Part shown: positions 17,701-27,136 of the stretch, piece by piece
Position numbering within the stretch: the first letter of the stretch is position 1
How the letters are laid out: each line of letters begins with the position of its first letter
Assembly: GCF_003121585.1 (NCBI RefSeq)
Contig: NZ_QEOO01000037.1
Span: 248,001-312,000, forward strand
From: Nocardioides speluncae
GTDB lineage: Bacteria > Actinomycetota > Actinomycetes > Propionibacteriales > Nocardioidaceae
Reading direction: 5' to 3'
DNA: 64,000 nt
Program-made: the position numbers and the translations under genes
The notes under the pieces: model-generated
What the model was told of the DNA's origin: nothing
Seen by the model: only the letters and a program-made list of their open reading frames with translations
The model's database searches: none

Positions 17701-18854
17701 TTCACGTTTCACAGACCGACTGGTGTCGAGGTCTCCACGTGCTGTCACCGCCCGTCCGGCGGCGATGTTGCGGGCCGCGTTGACGTCGGCGTGCCCGGTG
17801 TAACCGCAGGACCGACAACGGAAGACGGCTTGGCTCTCGCGCGCTTCCGCATCGACGGTCTTGCACACCGAACACGTCTGGGACGTGTACGCGGCAGGTA
17901 CCTTCTCCACCCGACCGGGTGCCTTGTGCTCAAGCCGCGCCACGAGATTGCCCCACCCGTTGGCGAGGATGCCCCGGTTCAACGCGGTCTTCTGGACCAC
18001 GTTGCGGCCCGGATCCGCCACGGTTCCTCGCGCGGTGCGAGTCATGGCTCCAACGTTGAGGTCCTCGACCCGAATCACGTCGTAGCGTCGCGCCAAATCG
18101 GTAGAGGTCTTCTCCACCCAATCCTTACGTCGATCGGCCTCGCGGGCCCTCAGCCGCGCGATGGCCGCCTTCGTCTTGTGGCGGCGGTGCGATCCGCGCT
18201 GTGCTCGCGCAAGGCGGCGCTGCAGCCGCCGCAGCCGCTCGGTCTCCGTGGGTCGCAGTCCCGAGCAATGCAGCAGATCCCCGCTCGACAAGGCAGCGGA
18301 AGTCTGTACTCCCCGGTCCACCCCGACTACCTCACCGCTCCCGGGCGCGGGAATCGTGTCGGGTACGGCGGCGAACGCGATGTGCCAGCGGCCAGCCGCG
18401 TCTCGGGTGACCCGGTAAGACACGGCGGCTGGCACCGGGCGCGACACCCGGAACTGGACCCAGCCCACCTTCGGGACCCACACCGCACCTCGGTTGCGGT
18501 TCAGCTGGCGTACATGCCGAGGTTTGACCGACACGATTCTGAACCCGTCATGCCGGCCGAGCTTGCGCCACGTCGGTCGTCGATGCGCGCCGGCGAAGAA
18601 GTTCGTCATTGCCTGGGCGAAGTCCCTAAGCGCCTGCTGCTGCACCATCTGCGCGCCCGCCCGCAACCACTCGAACTCCCGTCGGGCCTCGGTCAGCTGC
18701 CGCGCCTGCTCGTGGTAGCCGGGCGCATGTCCGCGGCGGCTCCGACGCCAATGCGACTGCTGCTCAACGGGTTCCACACGAACCGGGCGTGCGAGCAGTG
18801 CTCCAACAGCAGCATCTCCTGCGTTGGAGTCGGCGTCAACCGGAACCTAGCCAT
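17671..18854 (-). pseudogene. tnpB: TnpB RNA-guided nuclease (IS605 family), N-terminal frameshift
   Basis: The body (368 codons from a GTG at 18777) contains RuvC catalytic residues in VVGVDRGV (Asp), IRVEDLNVG (Glu) and GHADVNAARNIAA (Asp), plus the zinc finger CSVC...CRSC. The true N-terminus MARFRLTPTPTQEMLLLEHC begins at ATG 18854 in another frame. Between FVWN and VEQQSHW one base is missing (18774-18783 region), splitting the gene. Intact relatives read through without interruption. The catalytic core is whole, but the DNA/RNA-binding N-terminus is disconnected, so the protein is probably inactive unless translation initiates internally. It is inserted between two secreted-protein genes. 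Confidence 0.8.
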
Positions 18855-18950
18855 AGCCCAGATCTTGACAGCCTGCACCGACACTCCGACGGAAGGAGGG
18901 AGCGGCGATTCCTCCTGGACTGACGTCCGGGGCTGCGCGCCGCGCCTTCG

Positions 18951-21900
18951 ATGAACCTTGCCACCCGCTCCCGGCTGTCGGACCTCGCGCTTCGGTTCGC
19001 CTGCGCGCTGGGCCTGGTCCTGGTCGTGCTCGCGATCAATAACGGCGGCGCACGCGGTGACATCGGCGAGGCCGCGGTCGCGGCCGTCGCCGACAAGCAG
19101 CGGCTGGTCGCGCTCGGCACCCAGCACACCTGTGCGATCACCGACAACGGCGGCGTGGAGTGCTGGGGCAACAACGACCAGGGCCAGCTCGGCAACGCCA
19201 CCTTCTCGACCAGCACGAAGCCGCAGCCGGTCGCCGGTCTCGCTGGTGTCCGCCAGGTGGTGGGCGGCGCGCAGCACACCTGCGCCCTCCTGCACGGCGG
19301 CTCGGTGAGCTGCTGGGGGCAGGGCGGCAGCGGCCAGCTCGGCAACAACGACCCGCTCGGCCAGAACAGCTTCGTCCCGGTCGCGGTCGCCGGCCTCACC
19401 GGCGCCACCGCAATCGCCGGCGGCGGCTTCCACAACTGCGCGCTGCTCGGCGACGGCACGGTGAGCTGCTGGGGCCAGGACGGCATGGGTCAGCTGGGTG
19501 ACGGAGCTCCTGGCGACTTCGCGATCGCACCCGTCGCCGTACCGGGGATCACGGCGGCGAACCCGGCGACCGCGATCGCGGCCGGTGAGTTCCACACGTG
19601 CGCCCTGCTCGCGGACGACACCGTGCAGTGCTGGGGCGCCAACGGGTCCGGTCAGCTCGGTGACGGCACGACCGACGACCGCGCCGTGCCGACCGACGTC
19701 GCGGGCCTGCCGGACGCCGGCGACCATCCGGCGCTCGCTCTCACCGCCGGCAACGCCCACACCTGTGTCGTGGTCGACGACCCGAACCGCGCGTTCTGCT
19801 GGGGCCTGAACACCTACGGCCAGCTTGGGCACAAGACCGCGCTCGAGGGCGAGCCCGGCCACCAGACCATGAAGCCGAGCCCGACCCCGCTCGTCGTGCA
19901 GTACGACGCGAACCCGAGCCCGCTCGACGAGGACATCCAGACCCTCGAGGGCCTGCTGTCGGTCTCGGCCGGTGAGTTCCACACGTGTTCCCTGGTGAGC
20001 CCGGCGGCCGTTAGCTGCTGGGGCCAGAACGGCAACGGCCAGCTCGGCGCCGACCCCAAGCCGGACTCCGGCGAGGACGACGCGGAGGAGGAGCCCTACG
20101 AGGACAGCGTCTATGCGCCGCAGGTCCCGGGGCTGGCCGTCGACGCGGTCGTCGCCGGCGGCTACCACACCTGCGCGGTCGACGGCGCCGCCGTGAGGTG
20201 CTGGGGGTTCAACTTCCACGGCCAGCTCGGGTCGCACAAGAACTCCGTGCCGACCGCCACCACGGTCACCTCGATCACCGGTGCGCTCGCCGTCGCCGCC
20301 GGCACCGACTTCGCCTGCGCGATCACCGAGGCCGACATTCCGCGCCGTACCGTCTGCTGGGGCTCCAACGCCGACGGCCGGCTCGGGGCCGAGACCGGCG
20401 TACCGCTGACCACCGTGCGGATGCCGGTGGCCGACCTCGGCCTCACCGCCGACGTCGACCTCGGCAACGGCCAGGCCTGCGTCCGCCCGTCGGGCTCGAC
20501 GACCCTGCGCTGCTGGGGCCGCAATGCCGACGGCGAGCTGGGTGACGGCACCACCGCGTCCCGCAACAAGCCGGTGGTCTCGGTCGCCGACGTGACGGCG
20601 TACGACGCGGGCGGGTCGTTCGAGGCGCCCGCCGAGCGCGGCACCACCTGCGCGGTGCGCGGCACCGGCAAGGTCAGCTGCTGGGGGGAGAACGGGCACG
20701 GCCAGCTCGGCGACAACACCGTCGTCGACAGCCCGAACCCGGTCACCGTGAAGTACGACAGCAACCCCGACCCGGACGAGGTCACGGTCAGCGACCTGAC
20801 CGGCGTCGCGGACGTGGCGGTCGGCGGCTTCCACGGCTGCGCGCTGCTGACCAGCGGGCAGGTGCGCTGCTGGGGTCTCAACTCCGCCGGCCAGCTCGGC
20901 GACAACAGCAGTGGCAACGAGCGGCACCTCGCCGTACTCGTCCAGAACGACGACGACCCGGACACCGACACCCCGCTCACCGGTGTCGCGGACCTCGTCG
21001 CCGGCGCGGCCCACACCTGCGCGGAGATGACCAACGGCGACGTCCGCTGCTGGGGGACCAACGGCGCCGGCCAGCTCGGCGACCAGACCGGCACCTCGCG
21101 CTCCGACGCAACCAAGCTGGTGCGCACCAACAACCCGCCGCCGTTCGGTGTGATCGGCGACCTCGGCGACGCGACCACCCTCGCGGCCGGCGACCACCAC
21201 ACCTGCGCGATCCGGGCGGGCAGCAACGCCAGCGGCGGCGGTGTCGTCTGCTGGGGCAGCAACGCGTTCGGCCAGAGCGGTGGTGGCGGCAGCGCGGCGG
21301 TGTACGTCGTGTCCAAGCCGCAGGTCGACATCGGCAGCGCGCTCGTCACCTCGCTGGCCGCCAGCCGCAAGAACACCTGCGTGACGATGATCGACAAGAG
21401 CGTGCGCTGCCTCGGCGACAACCAGCTCGGCCAGATCGGCGACGGCATCGGCACCCGCAGCATCGCGCCGCTCCTGGTCGGCGAGCTGCCGTCGGTGGGC
21501 GGCAACCACATCCCGAGCCCGGTTAACGACACCGTCGAGACCACGCCGGGAGTCGCGGTCACGGTCGACGCGCTCGCCAACGACACCGACGAGGACGGCG
21601 ACACCCTGACCCTGGACCACCTCGGCCCGACGGTGAACGGCTCCGCGGCCATCGTGGGCGGCCAGGTGGAGTACACGCCGGCGCCCGGCTGCCACGACGA
21701 GACGTTCCTCTACTACGTGACCGACGGCCAGGCCGTGGTGCCGGCGACGATCTCGGTGCTGATGAACTGCGCGCCGGTCGCCACCAACGACACCGCCACC
21801 ACCGCGGAGGACACCCACGTCGACGTGGACGTCCGCGCCAACGACACCGATCCCGAGAACGACCCGCTGACCGTCACCGACGCCGGCGACCCGGCGCACG

Positions 21901-24176
21901 GCACGACCGCGATCCTCGGCACTGGCGACGTCCGCTACACGCCCGACCCGGACTTCTGCGGCGCCGTTCCCGACGTCTTCGCGTACACGATCTCCGACGG
22001 CCACGGGCACACGGCGTCGGCGTCCGTCGCGGTCACCGTCACCTGCGGCAACGACGGCCCGGCGCCCGGCGCGGACGCGCTGTCGACGCCGGAGGACACG
22101 CCGGCGGACTTCGACGTACTCGCCAACGACGGCGACGTCGACGGCGACCCGCTGACGCTGTTCTCGGTCGGCGCGGCCAGCCACGGCACCACGTCCGTGC
22201 TCGGCAACAAGGTCCACTACCAGCCGGCGGCCGACTACTGCGGCCCGGACACGTTCAGCTACCAGGTCAGCGACGGCCACACCCAGGCCACCGGCAACGC
22301 CTCGGTCACCGTGACCTGCGCAGCCGACTCGCCGCGCCCGGCCGCCGACGCGGCGACCACACCCGAGGACACCGACGTGCTGGTCGACGTACTCGCCAAC
22401 GACACCGACCCGGACGGCGGCGCGCTGACCCTGGGCACGGTCGGCGACCCGGCCCACGGTACGGCGGCCGCCGAGGCCGGCAAGGTCCGGTACACACCCG
22501 ACGCCGACTACTGCGGGGCGGACTCGTTCAGCTACCAGGTGACCAGCCCGGGTGGCGCCGCGACCGGCTCGGTCGAGGTCTCGGTGACCTGCGTGAACGA
22601 CGCGCCCGTCGCCGCCGCCGACCAAGCCACGACCGACGAGGACGAGGCCGTCCACATCCACGTGCTCGACAACGACACCGACGTCGACGGCGACACCCTG
22701 CACGTCACCGAGGCGAGCGGCGCTTCCCACGGGACCCTGACCCTGGCGATCAACGACGCGGTCGCTTACACGCCCGACGCCGGCTGGTGCGGTGTGGACG
22801 CCTTCACCTACACGGTCACCGACTCCAGCGGTGCCACCTCGGTCGGCACGGTCACGGTCACCGTCACCTGTGTCAACGACCCGGTCACGGCCGACCCGGT
22901 TGCCGACCAGACCACCCAGTGGGGCGACCTGCTCTCGGTCCCGCTGACCGGCAGCGACGGCGACGACCCGCCGGACGCACTCAGCTGGTCGCTGGTCAGT
23001 GGCCCCGCGGGCGCCTCGGTTGCCAGCAGCGGCACCTTCCTCTGGACGCCGACCCAGAACCAGCTCGGCGCGCACCCGGTGACCGTCCAGGTCTCCGACG
23101 GCCAGTCCACCGCGCAGCGTTCGTTCACCGTCAGCGTCACCAAGCGCGCCACCGTCGTCGCGTACGACGGATCGGTGACCGCGCAGACCTCCGACCCGGC
23201 CGCTGTCTCCGCGCTGCTGACCGACGCCGGGACCGGCCAGCCGCTCGCCGCCCGCGACCTGACCTTCACCCTGGGCGCGGCCACCGCTCCGGCCACGACC
23301 GGCGCCGACGGCCGGGCGACGGCGAGCATCGCGGTCACCGGCGCACCCGGCGTCCGCCAGGTCGTTGCGGCGTACGCCGGGGACGCGGCGTACGCACCGT
23401 CCTCGGCGAGCCAGCCGTTCACGGTGACCAAGGAGTCGGTCGACACCACGTTCGGCGGTCAGCCGCAGTCCCTGACCGCGGGCGCGAACGCCTCGGTCAC
23501 GCTGACCGCCGAGGTGGTCGAGCAGGCCGACGGCACCCTCGCCGGCGCGCTGAGCAACGTCGTGGTCTCGTTCAAGCGGCTCGACGGCACCCTGATCTGC
23601 AGCGCCAACGCGGCTCCGACCACGCCCGGCAAGGCCCGCGCGCAGTGCTCGGCCACGCAGGCGGTGGGCAGCCGTGCCGTCGTGGTCACGACCGCCAGCC
23701 CGACGTACGCCGGCCCGGCCGACGTTGGTGTGGCCACGGTGGCCAACCAGGGCGCCGGCTTCGCCTCCGCGGCGGCCGGTACCGGCGTCCGCGACTTCGG
23801 GTTCCAGGCCCGGCCGGTCAAGAAGGCGCCGCCCACCGGCAACGTCGTGGTCGTCGTACCCACCGTCGGCGGGCTCGCGGTGATCGAGTCCTCGACGCTG
23901 ACCGCGCTTACCACCACCTGCGCCGGCAACCCGAAGATCTGCCCGGCCAGCCTGGCGGCGGGGTCAGCCACGGTGCGGGTCGTCGACCTGAGCACCGGCA
24001 CGGTCGGGCCTGACCTCGGCACGGCAACAATCCAGCTGGACGTGCGCGACGTCGCCAACCCCGGAGCCGGCGCTGACACCTGGGCATCCAGCGTCAGCGG
24101 CCCGGTCGTCGACGTGTTCGGTACGCCGGCCAGCCAGGCCGTGATCGGCTTCGGCAACCTCACCGTCGCGCCTTAA
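18951..24176 (+). CDS. Secreted RCC1-repeat / cadherin-like repeat giant protein
   Basis: 1741 aa. N-terminal hydrophobic segment (residues 15-35) as signal or anchor. Residues about 45-850 hold fourteen RCC1-type repeats, each with HTCA then CWGxNxxGQLGDG (for example CWGANGSGQLGDG); fourteen equals two seven-bladed propellers. Then five cadherin-like/VCBS-type domains, each with the ANDTDxDGDxLTL calcium motif, then putative-Ig and Ig-like domains. There is no sortase motif. Every propeller repeat has a Cys pair, suggesting extracellular disulfides. The start lies just after the tnpB element, so the native promoter may have been displaced. An adhesion or matrix role is inferred only. Confidence 0.85.
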   Translation: MNLATRSRLSDLALRFACALGLVLVVLAINNGGARGDIGEAAVAAVADKQRLVALGTQHTCAITDNGGVECWGNNDQGQLGNATFSTSTKPQPVAGLAGVRQVVGGAQHTCALLHGGSVSCWGQGGSGQLGNNDPLGQNSFVPVAVAGLTGATAIAGGGFHNCALLGDGTVSCWGQDGMGQLGDGAPGDFAIAPVAVPGITAANPATAIAAGEFHTCALLADDTVQCWGANGSGQLGDGTTDDRAVPTDVAGLPDAGDHPALALTAGNAHTCVVVDDPNRAFCWGLNTYGQLGHKTALEGEPGHQTMKPSPTPLVVQYDANPSPLDEDIQTLEGLLSVSAGEFHTCSLVSPAAVSCWGQNGNGQLGADPKPDSGEDDAEEEPYEDSVYAPQVPGLAVDAVVAGGYHTCAVDGAAVRCWGFNFHGQLGSHKNSVPTATTVTSITGALAVAAGTDFACAITEADIPRRTVCWGSNADGRLGAETGVPLTTVRMPVADLGLTADVDLGNGQACVRPSGSTTLRCWGRNADGELGDGTTASRNKPVVSVADVTAYDAGGSFEAPAERGTTCAVRGTGKVSCWGENGHGQLGDNTVVDSPNPVTVKYDSNPDPDEVTVSDLTGVADVAVGGFHGCALLTSGQVRCWGLNSAGQLGDNSSGNERHLAVLVQNDDDPDTDTPLTGVADLVAGAAHTCAEMTNGDVRCWGTNGAGQLGDQTGTSRSDATKLVRTNNPPPFGVIGDLGDATTLAAGDHHTCAIRAGSNASGGGVVCWGSNAFGQSGGGGSAAVYVVSKPQVDIGSALVTSLAASRKNTCVTMIDKSVRCLGDNQLGQIGDGIGTRSIAPLLVGELPSVGGNHIPSPVNDTVETTPGVAVTVDALANDTDEDGDTLTLDHLGPTVNGSAAIVGGQVEYTPAPGCHDETFLYYVTDGQAVVPATISVLMNCAPVATNDTATTAEDTHVDVDVRANDTDPENDPLTVTDAGDPAHGTTAILGTGDVRYTPDPDFCGAVPDVFAYTISDGHGHTASASVAVTVTCGNDGPAPGADALSTPEDTPADFDVLANDGDVDGDPLTLFSVGAASHGTTSVLGNKVHYQPAADYCGPDTFSYQVSDGHTQATGNASVTVTCAADSPRPAADAATTPEDTDVLVDVLANDTDPDGGALTLGTVGDPAHGTAAAEAGKVRYTPDADYCGADSFSYQVTSPGGAATGSVEVSVTCVNDAPVAAADQATTDEDEAVHIHVLDNDTDVDGDTLHVTEASGASHGTLTLAINDAVAYTPDAGWCGVDAFTYTVTDSSGATSVGTVTVTVTCVNDPVTADPVADQTTQWGDLLSVPLTGSDGDDPPDALSWSLVSGPAGASVASSGTFLWTPTQNQLGAHPVTVQVSDGQSTAQRSFTVSVTKRATVVAYDGSVTAQTSDPAAVSALLTDAGTGQPLAARDLTFTLGAATAPATTGADGRATASIAVTGAPGVRQVVAAYAGDAAYAPSSASQPFTVTKESVDTTFGGQPQSLTAGANASVTLTAEVVEQADGTLAGALSNVVVSFKRLDGTLICSANAAPTTPGKARAQCSATQAVGSRAVVVTTASPTYAGPADVGVATVANQGAGFASAAAGTGVRDFGFQARPVKKAPPTGNVVVVVPTVGGLAVIESSTLTALTTTCAGNPKICPASLAAGSATVRVVDLSTGTVGPDLGTATIQLDVRDVANPGAGADTWASSVSGPVVDVFGTPASQAVIGFGNLTVAP

Positions 24177-24335
24177 GCCCGGCTCCACCGATGGCCGCCT
24201 GCTGCGCGCCGCCATGCGGGCGCGCTGGCTGCGTTGGCGAAGACTCGACGGGCCTCCGGCCCGCCTTCGCTCCGCCGCCTTGCCATCACACCCGCCTGAC
24301 GACGCTCGCGACGGCGCCATCGGTGGAGCCGGGCT
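24176..24335. repeat. 160-nt element with perfect 20-bp inverted ends
   Basis: AGCCCGGCTCCACCGATGGC at 24176-24195 is exactly complementary to 24316-24335. The left arm begins on the last base of the RCC1 gene's TAA stop. The interior is GC-rich with further small hairpins and no ORF. It could be a MITE-like element or a very long terminator. Confidence 0.65.
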
Positions 24336-24633
24336 GATCGAGCCCCTCTGTAACCGGCCGTTCACCACGCATTCGGGAGTGTTGCTGGGAACCTGAGGCG
24401 AGTCCCGGTACCTCCTTGAGTAACGGCGAGCGGGGAAGCTCGCCGTACTGGGAGGCCCGTTCGTGAGACCTCACGACTGCACGACGCGACTGCTGGTCCG
24501 GGAGTTCCCCGGGCCTAGGGGTAGTGGAGTGGGGAGCCGGCACTCCGGCTTTCGGACGTCATCCCGGTCCAACCGTGTGAGTTAGGGCCGGGAACGTCGA
24601 GTTGCGGCGTGCTGGGTCCAGAAGGGGTAGACC
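24336..24633 (+). other. Gene-free stretch upstream of phoH2 with several hairpins
   Basis: No credible ORF is present. Hairpins include CGGCGAGC-ggggaa-GCTCGCCG (24424-24445) and CCGGcactCCGG near 24537. The stretch may be a structured phoH2 leader or a small RNA; no known family was recognised. Confidence 0.3.
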
Positions 24634-26010
24634 GTGGCCTCTCCGAACTCATCTGCCAAGCGCTCCACGCGGGCATCCACCGCAAAGCGCAAGGCCCCGT
24701 CGAAGAAGGCGGGAACCCGAACCTTCGTCCTCGACACGAGCGTCCTGCTGGCCGACCCCGGCGCGCTCCGTCGTTTCGAGGAGCACGAGGTGGTCCTACC
24801 AGTCGTCGTGATCACCGAGCTCGAGGGCAAGCGTCACCACCCTGAGCTCGGCTTCTTCGCCCGCACCGCGCTGCGGACGCTCGACGAGCTGAGGATCGAA
24901 CACGGTCGCCTCGACCAGCCGGTTCCGATCGGCTCCGCCGGCGGCACCCTCCGCGTCGAGCTCAACCACATCGACGCCGAGGTCCTCCCGACCGGCTTCC
25001 GGCTCGGGGACAACGACACCCGGATCCTCGCGGTCGCCTGCAACCTGGCCACCGAGGGCAACCCGGTCACCCTGGTCTCCAAGGACCTGCCGCTGCGGAT
25101 CAAGGCCTCGGCGGTCGGCCTGGACGCCGAGGAGTACCGCGTCGAGCGGATGAGCGACTCCGAGGCCGGCTACACCGGGATGGTCGAGCTGGAGGTGGGC
25201 GGCGGCGACCTCGACGAGCTGTACGACGACGGCACCCTCGACCTGGAGCCGGCCCGCGAGCTGCCCTGCCACACCGGCCTGGTGCTGCTCTCGGAGCGGG
25301 GTACGGCGCTCGGCCGGGTCGGTGCGGACAAGCAGGTGCACCTGGTCCGCGGCGACCGGGAGGCGTTCGGCATCCACGGCCGCTCGGCCGAGCAGCGGAT
25401 CGCGCTCGACCTGCTCCTCGACCCGGACATCGGCATCGTCTCGCTCGGCGGCCGGGCCGGCACCGGCAAGTCGGCGCTGGCACTGTGCGCGGGCCTGGAG
25501 GCGGTGATGGAGCGCCGCCAGCACAAGAAGGTGGTGGTCTTCCGGCCGCTGTTCGCCGTCGGCGGCCAGGAGCTCGGCTACCTGCCGGGCACCGAGTCGG
25601 AGAAGATGTCGCCGTGGGGTCAGGCGGTCTTCGACACGCTCGGCGCGCTCACCACCCCGGACGTCATCGACGAGGTGCTCGACCGCGGGATGCTCGAGGT
25701 GCTGCCGCTGACCCACATCCGCGGCCGCTCGCTGCACGACGCGTTCGTGATCGTCGACGAGGCCCAGTCGCTGGAGCGCAACGTGCTGCTGACGGTGCTG
25801 TCCCGGATCGGCGCCAACTCCAAGGTCGTGCTGACCCACGACGTCGCCCAGCGCGACAACCTGCGGGTCGGCCGGCACGACGGAGTGGTCGCGGTCGTCG
25901 AGCGGCTGAAGGGACACCCGCTCTTCGCGCATGTGACCCTCACCCGGTCCGAGCGGTCGCCGATCGCGGCGCTGGTCACCGAGATGCTGGAGAACGTCAC
26001 CCTCAGCTGA
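24634..26010 (+). CDS. phoH2: PhoH2: PIN-domain ribonuclease fused to PhoH ATPase/helicase
   Basis: 458 aa, GTG start with purine-rich AGAAGGGG upstream. The N-terminal PIN domain (about residues 30-170) begins FVLDTSVLLADPGAL and has acidic residues in ITELEGKR and LGDNDTRIL for a metal site. The PhoH domain (about 230-458) has Walker A GGRAGTGKS, Walker B FVIVDEAQSLE and the LTHDVAQRDN sensor. Mycobacterial PhoH2 unwinds and cleaves RNA in an ATP-dependent way, and this matches Rv1095 in domains and position. A strong terminator hairpin follows at 26056. No separate antitoxin ORF overlaps its 5' end. Confidence 0.9.
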   Translation: MASPNSSAKRSTRASTAKRKAPSKKAGTRTFVLDTSVLLADPGALRRFEEHEVVLPVVVITELEGKRHHPELGFFARTALRTLDELRIEHGRLDQPVPIGSAGGTLRVELNHIDAEVLPTGFRLGDNDTRILAVACNLATEGNPVTLVSKDLPLRIKASAVGLDAEEYRVERMSDSEAGYTGMVELEVGGGDLDELYDDGTLDLEPARELPCHTGLVLLSERGTALGRVGADKQVHLVRGDREAFGIHGRSAEQRIALDLLLDPDIGIVSLGGRAGTGKSALALCAGLEAVMERRQHKKVVVFRPLFAVGGQELGYLPGTESEKMSPWGQAVFDTLGALTTPDVIDEVLDRGMLEVLPLTHIRGRSLHDAFVIVDEAQSLERNVLLTVLSRIGANSKVVLTHDVAQRDNLRVGRHDGVVAVVERLKGHPLFAHVTLTRSERSPIAALVTEMLENVTLS

Positions 26011-26055
26011 CCGCGGAACGCGAGCGCAGCGAGCCTGTTCTGCGGAACAGATGAT

Positions 26056-26092
26056 GAGCCCGCCGAAGGCGGACGACGCCTTCGGCGGGCTC
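26056..26092 (+). terminator. Terminator hairpin after phoH2
   Basis: GAGCCCGCCGAAGGCG and its exact complement form a 16-bp stem with a 5-nt loop, 46 nt after the phoH2 stop. There is no T-tract, as usual for high-GC actinobacteria. Confidence 0.7.
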
Positions 26093-26103
26093 ACCGCTGT
26101 GTG

Positions 26104-26283
26104 TTCTGTGACACATGTGACTGGGGACCCCGGCTGGATCCCTACATTTTCCGGGCCGGGGTTTGAATCCACCAAGGATGTGCTGCAGGGTGGCCCGTGA
26201 TTGATTCGTAACCTGGGAGGGAGATTCGGGTTGATATGGGGCATGCACACCATTTGTCCCAGTTTCAGCTCGTGAGCTGATCT
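26104..26283 (+). promoter_or_regulatory. Structured leader of a cell-wall lytic gene, possible ydaO/c-di-AMP riboswitch
   Basis: The leader contains GGGGACCCCGG, then GGGCCGGGGTTTGAATCCACC, then GGTGGCCC and CGTAACCTGGGAGG. These resemble, in order, the GGGACC, GGGGTGAATCC and CAGCTAACCTnGGAGGC elements of ydaO-yuaA RNAs. That class often precedes cell-wall hydrolase genes in actinobacteria, matching the gene here. The match is imperfect; a covariance search is needed to settle it. Confidence 0.35.
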
Positions 26284-26943
26284 GTGCCTAAACATGTGAA
26301 GTACGTGCCGAAGCACCGGCAACCGGTCAAGGCGACTGACACCCCCAAGAAGGTGCTGCGCACCACCCTGGTGCTGTCGTCGGTGGCGGTAGCCACCACC
26401 GGAGCCACCGTGACCGGCGGACTCTTTGCCGACGGGCTCAGCCCGCAGCAGCGTGATAGCACCGACAAGCTCTCCGCCTCCAGCGTCGACCAGGCTGAGC
26501 TCAACAAGCGCCTCTCCGAGCGCCTGGCCAAGCGCGACAAGAAGGTCCCCACCCGTTCCGACCGCCGCGAGGCCACCGACCCGGCGAAGGTTGCCGCACT
26601 GTCGGGCTCCGAGGGCGGTGGGTTCGCCAAGACCGAGGACCTTTCCGACGACGACCCACGCGACATCGCCCGCGCCCTGCTCGGCGAGTACGGCTTCAGC
26701 GTCGACGAGTTCGACTGCCTGGACGCGCTGTACATGAGCGAGAGCGGCTGGCGGGTCGATGCCGACAACCCCACCTCCTCGGCGTACGGCATCCCGCAGG
26801 CGCTGACCGCAATGCACGACCTGCCGGAGGGCTACATGACCTCCGCCGAGGTGCAGATCCGTTGGGGCCTGGACTACATCCAATCCCGCTACGGCACCCC
26901 CTGTGCCGCGTGGTCCTTCAAGCAGGGCCACAACTGGTATTAG
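26284..26943 (+). CDS. Secreted lytic transglycosylase-like protein
   Basis: 219 aa, GTG start. A basic N-terminus (MPKHVKYVPKHRQP) precedes a membrane segment/signal (about residues 24-47), then a charged linker. The C-terminal 80 residues form a lysozyme-like transglycosylase domain: ALYMSESGWRVDADNPTSSAYGIPQAL holds the catalytic Glu (SESGW) and the AYGIPQ motif. It would cleave peptidoglycan during growth, outside the membrane. The structured leader immediately upstream suggests riboswitch control. The FMN riboswitch of the next gene begins about 40 nt after the stop. Confidence 0.8.
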   Translation: MPKHVKYVPKHRQPVKATDTPKKVLRTTLVLSSVAVATTGATVTGGLFADGLSPQQRDSTDKLSASSVDQAELNKRLSERLAKRDKKVPTRSDRREATDPAKVAALSGSEGGGFAKTEDLSDDDPRDIARALLGEYGFSVDEFDCLDALYMSESGWRVDADNPTSSAYGIPQALTAMHDLPEGYMTSAEVQIRWGLDYIQSRYGTPCAAWSFKQGHNWY

Positions 26944-26985
26944 GCCTCCACTGTATTAGAGACTCTGCGCTAGTATCGCCCTGAA

Positions 26986-27136
26986 ACGTTCTCAGGGCGG
27001 GGTGGAACTCCCCACCGGCGGTGATGTGGTCCCGGCCATCCGGGACCACCAGCCCGCGAGCGCCTGCCACCTGGCAGGGACAGCAGATCCGGTGCGACTC
27101 CGGAGCCGACGGTCACAGTCCGGATGGAAGAGAACG
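26986..27136 (+). promoter_or_regulatory. FMN riboswitch (RFN element)
   Basis: Conserved RFN text is present: CGTTCTCAGGGCGGGGTG, then CCCCACCGGCGGTGATG, AGCCCGCGAGCGC, CAGCAGATCCGGTG, CCGACGGTCACAGTCCGGATG and the closing GAAGAGAACG. It lies 86 nt upstream of ribH, so flavin level would control lumazine synthase alone here. Confidence 0.95.

Larger units (their letters stand above)
17631..18900 (-). mobile_element. tnpB-only IS605/IS607-type insertion sequence
   Basis: A minus-strand tnpB with no transposase gene. Its right end, read on the minus strand, runs through the scaffold GGTTGGAATCCCTGGGACTT to GGGGAGGACGTCAA, the typical end of actinobacterial tnpB elements. The right boundary is therefore near 17627-17631, touching the SGNH-like gene; the left boundary is estimated at 18855-18950. 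Such elements leave no target duplication, so the edge cannot be placed exactly. Confidence 0.65.

Noticed and set aside
18693..23075. A 1460-codon minus-strand open frame opposite the RCC1 gene
   Set aside because: It is a GC-bias shadow: the plus strand encodes clear RCC1 and cadherin-like repeats, while the minus frame is low-complexity Arg/Gly/Val text. Only its last ~20 residues correspond to a real peptide (the TnpB N-terminus).
24420..24445. Resemblance of GAGTAACGGCGAGCGGG to a 23S rRNA segment
   Set aside because: The match is short and the flanks do not continue as rRNA; no rRNA gene is present.
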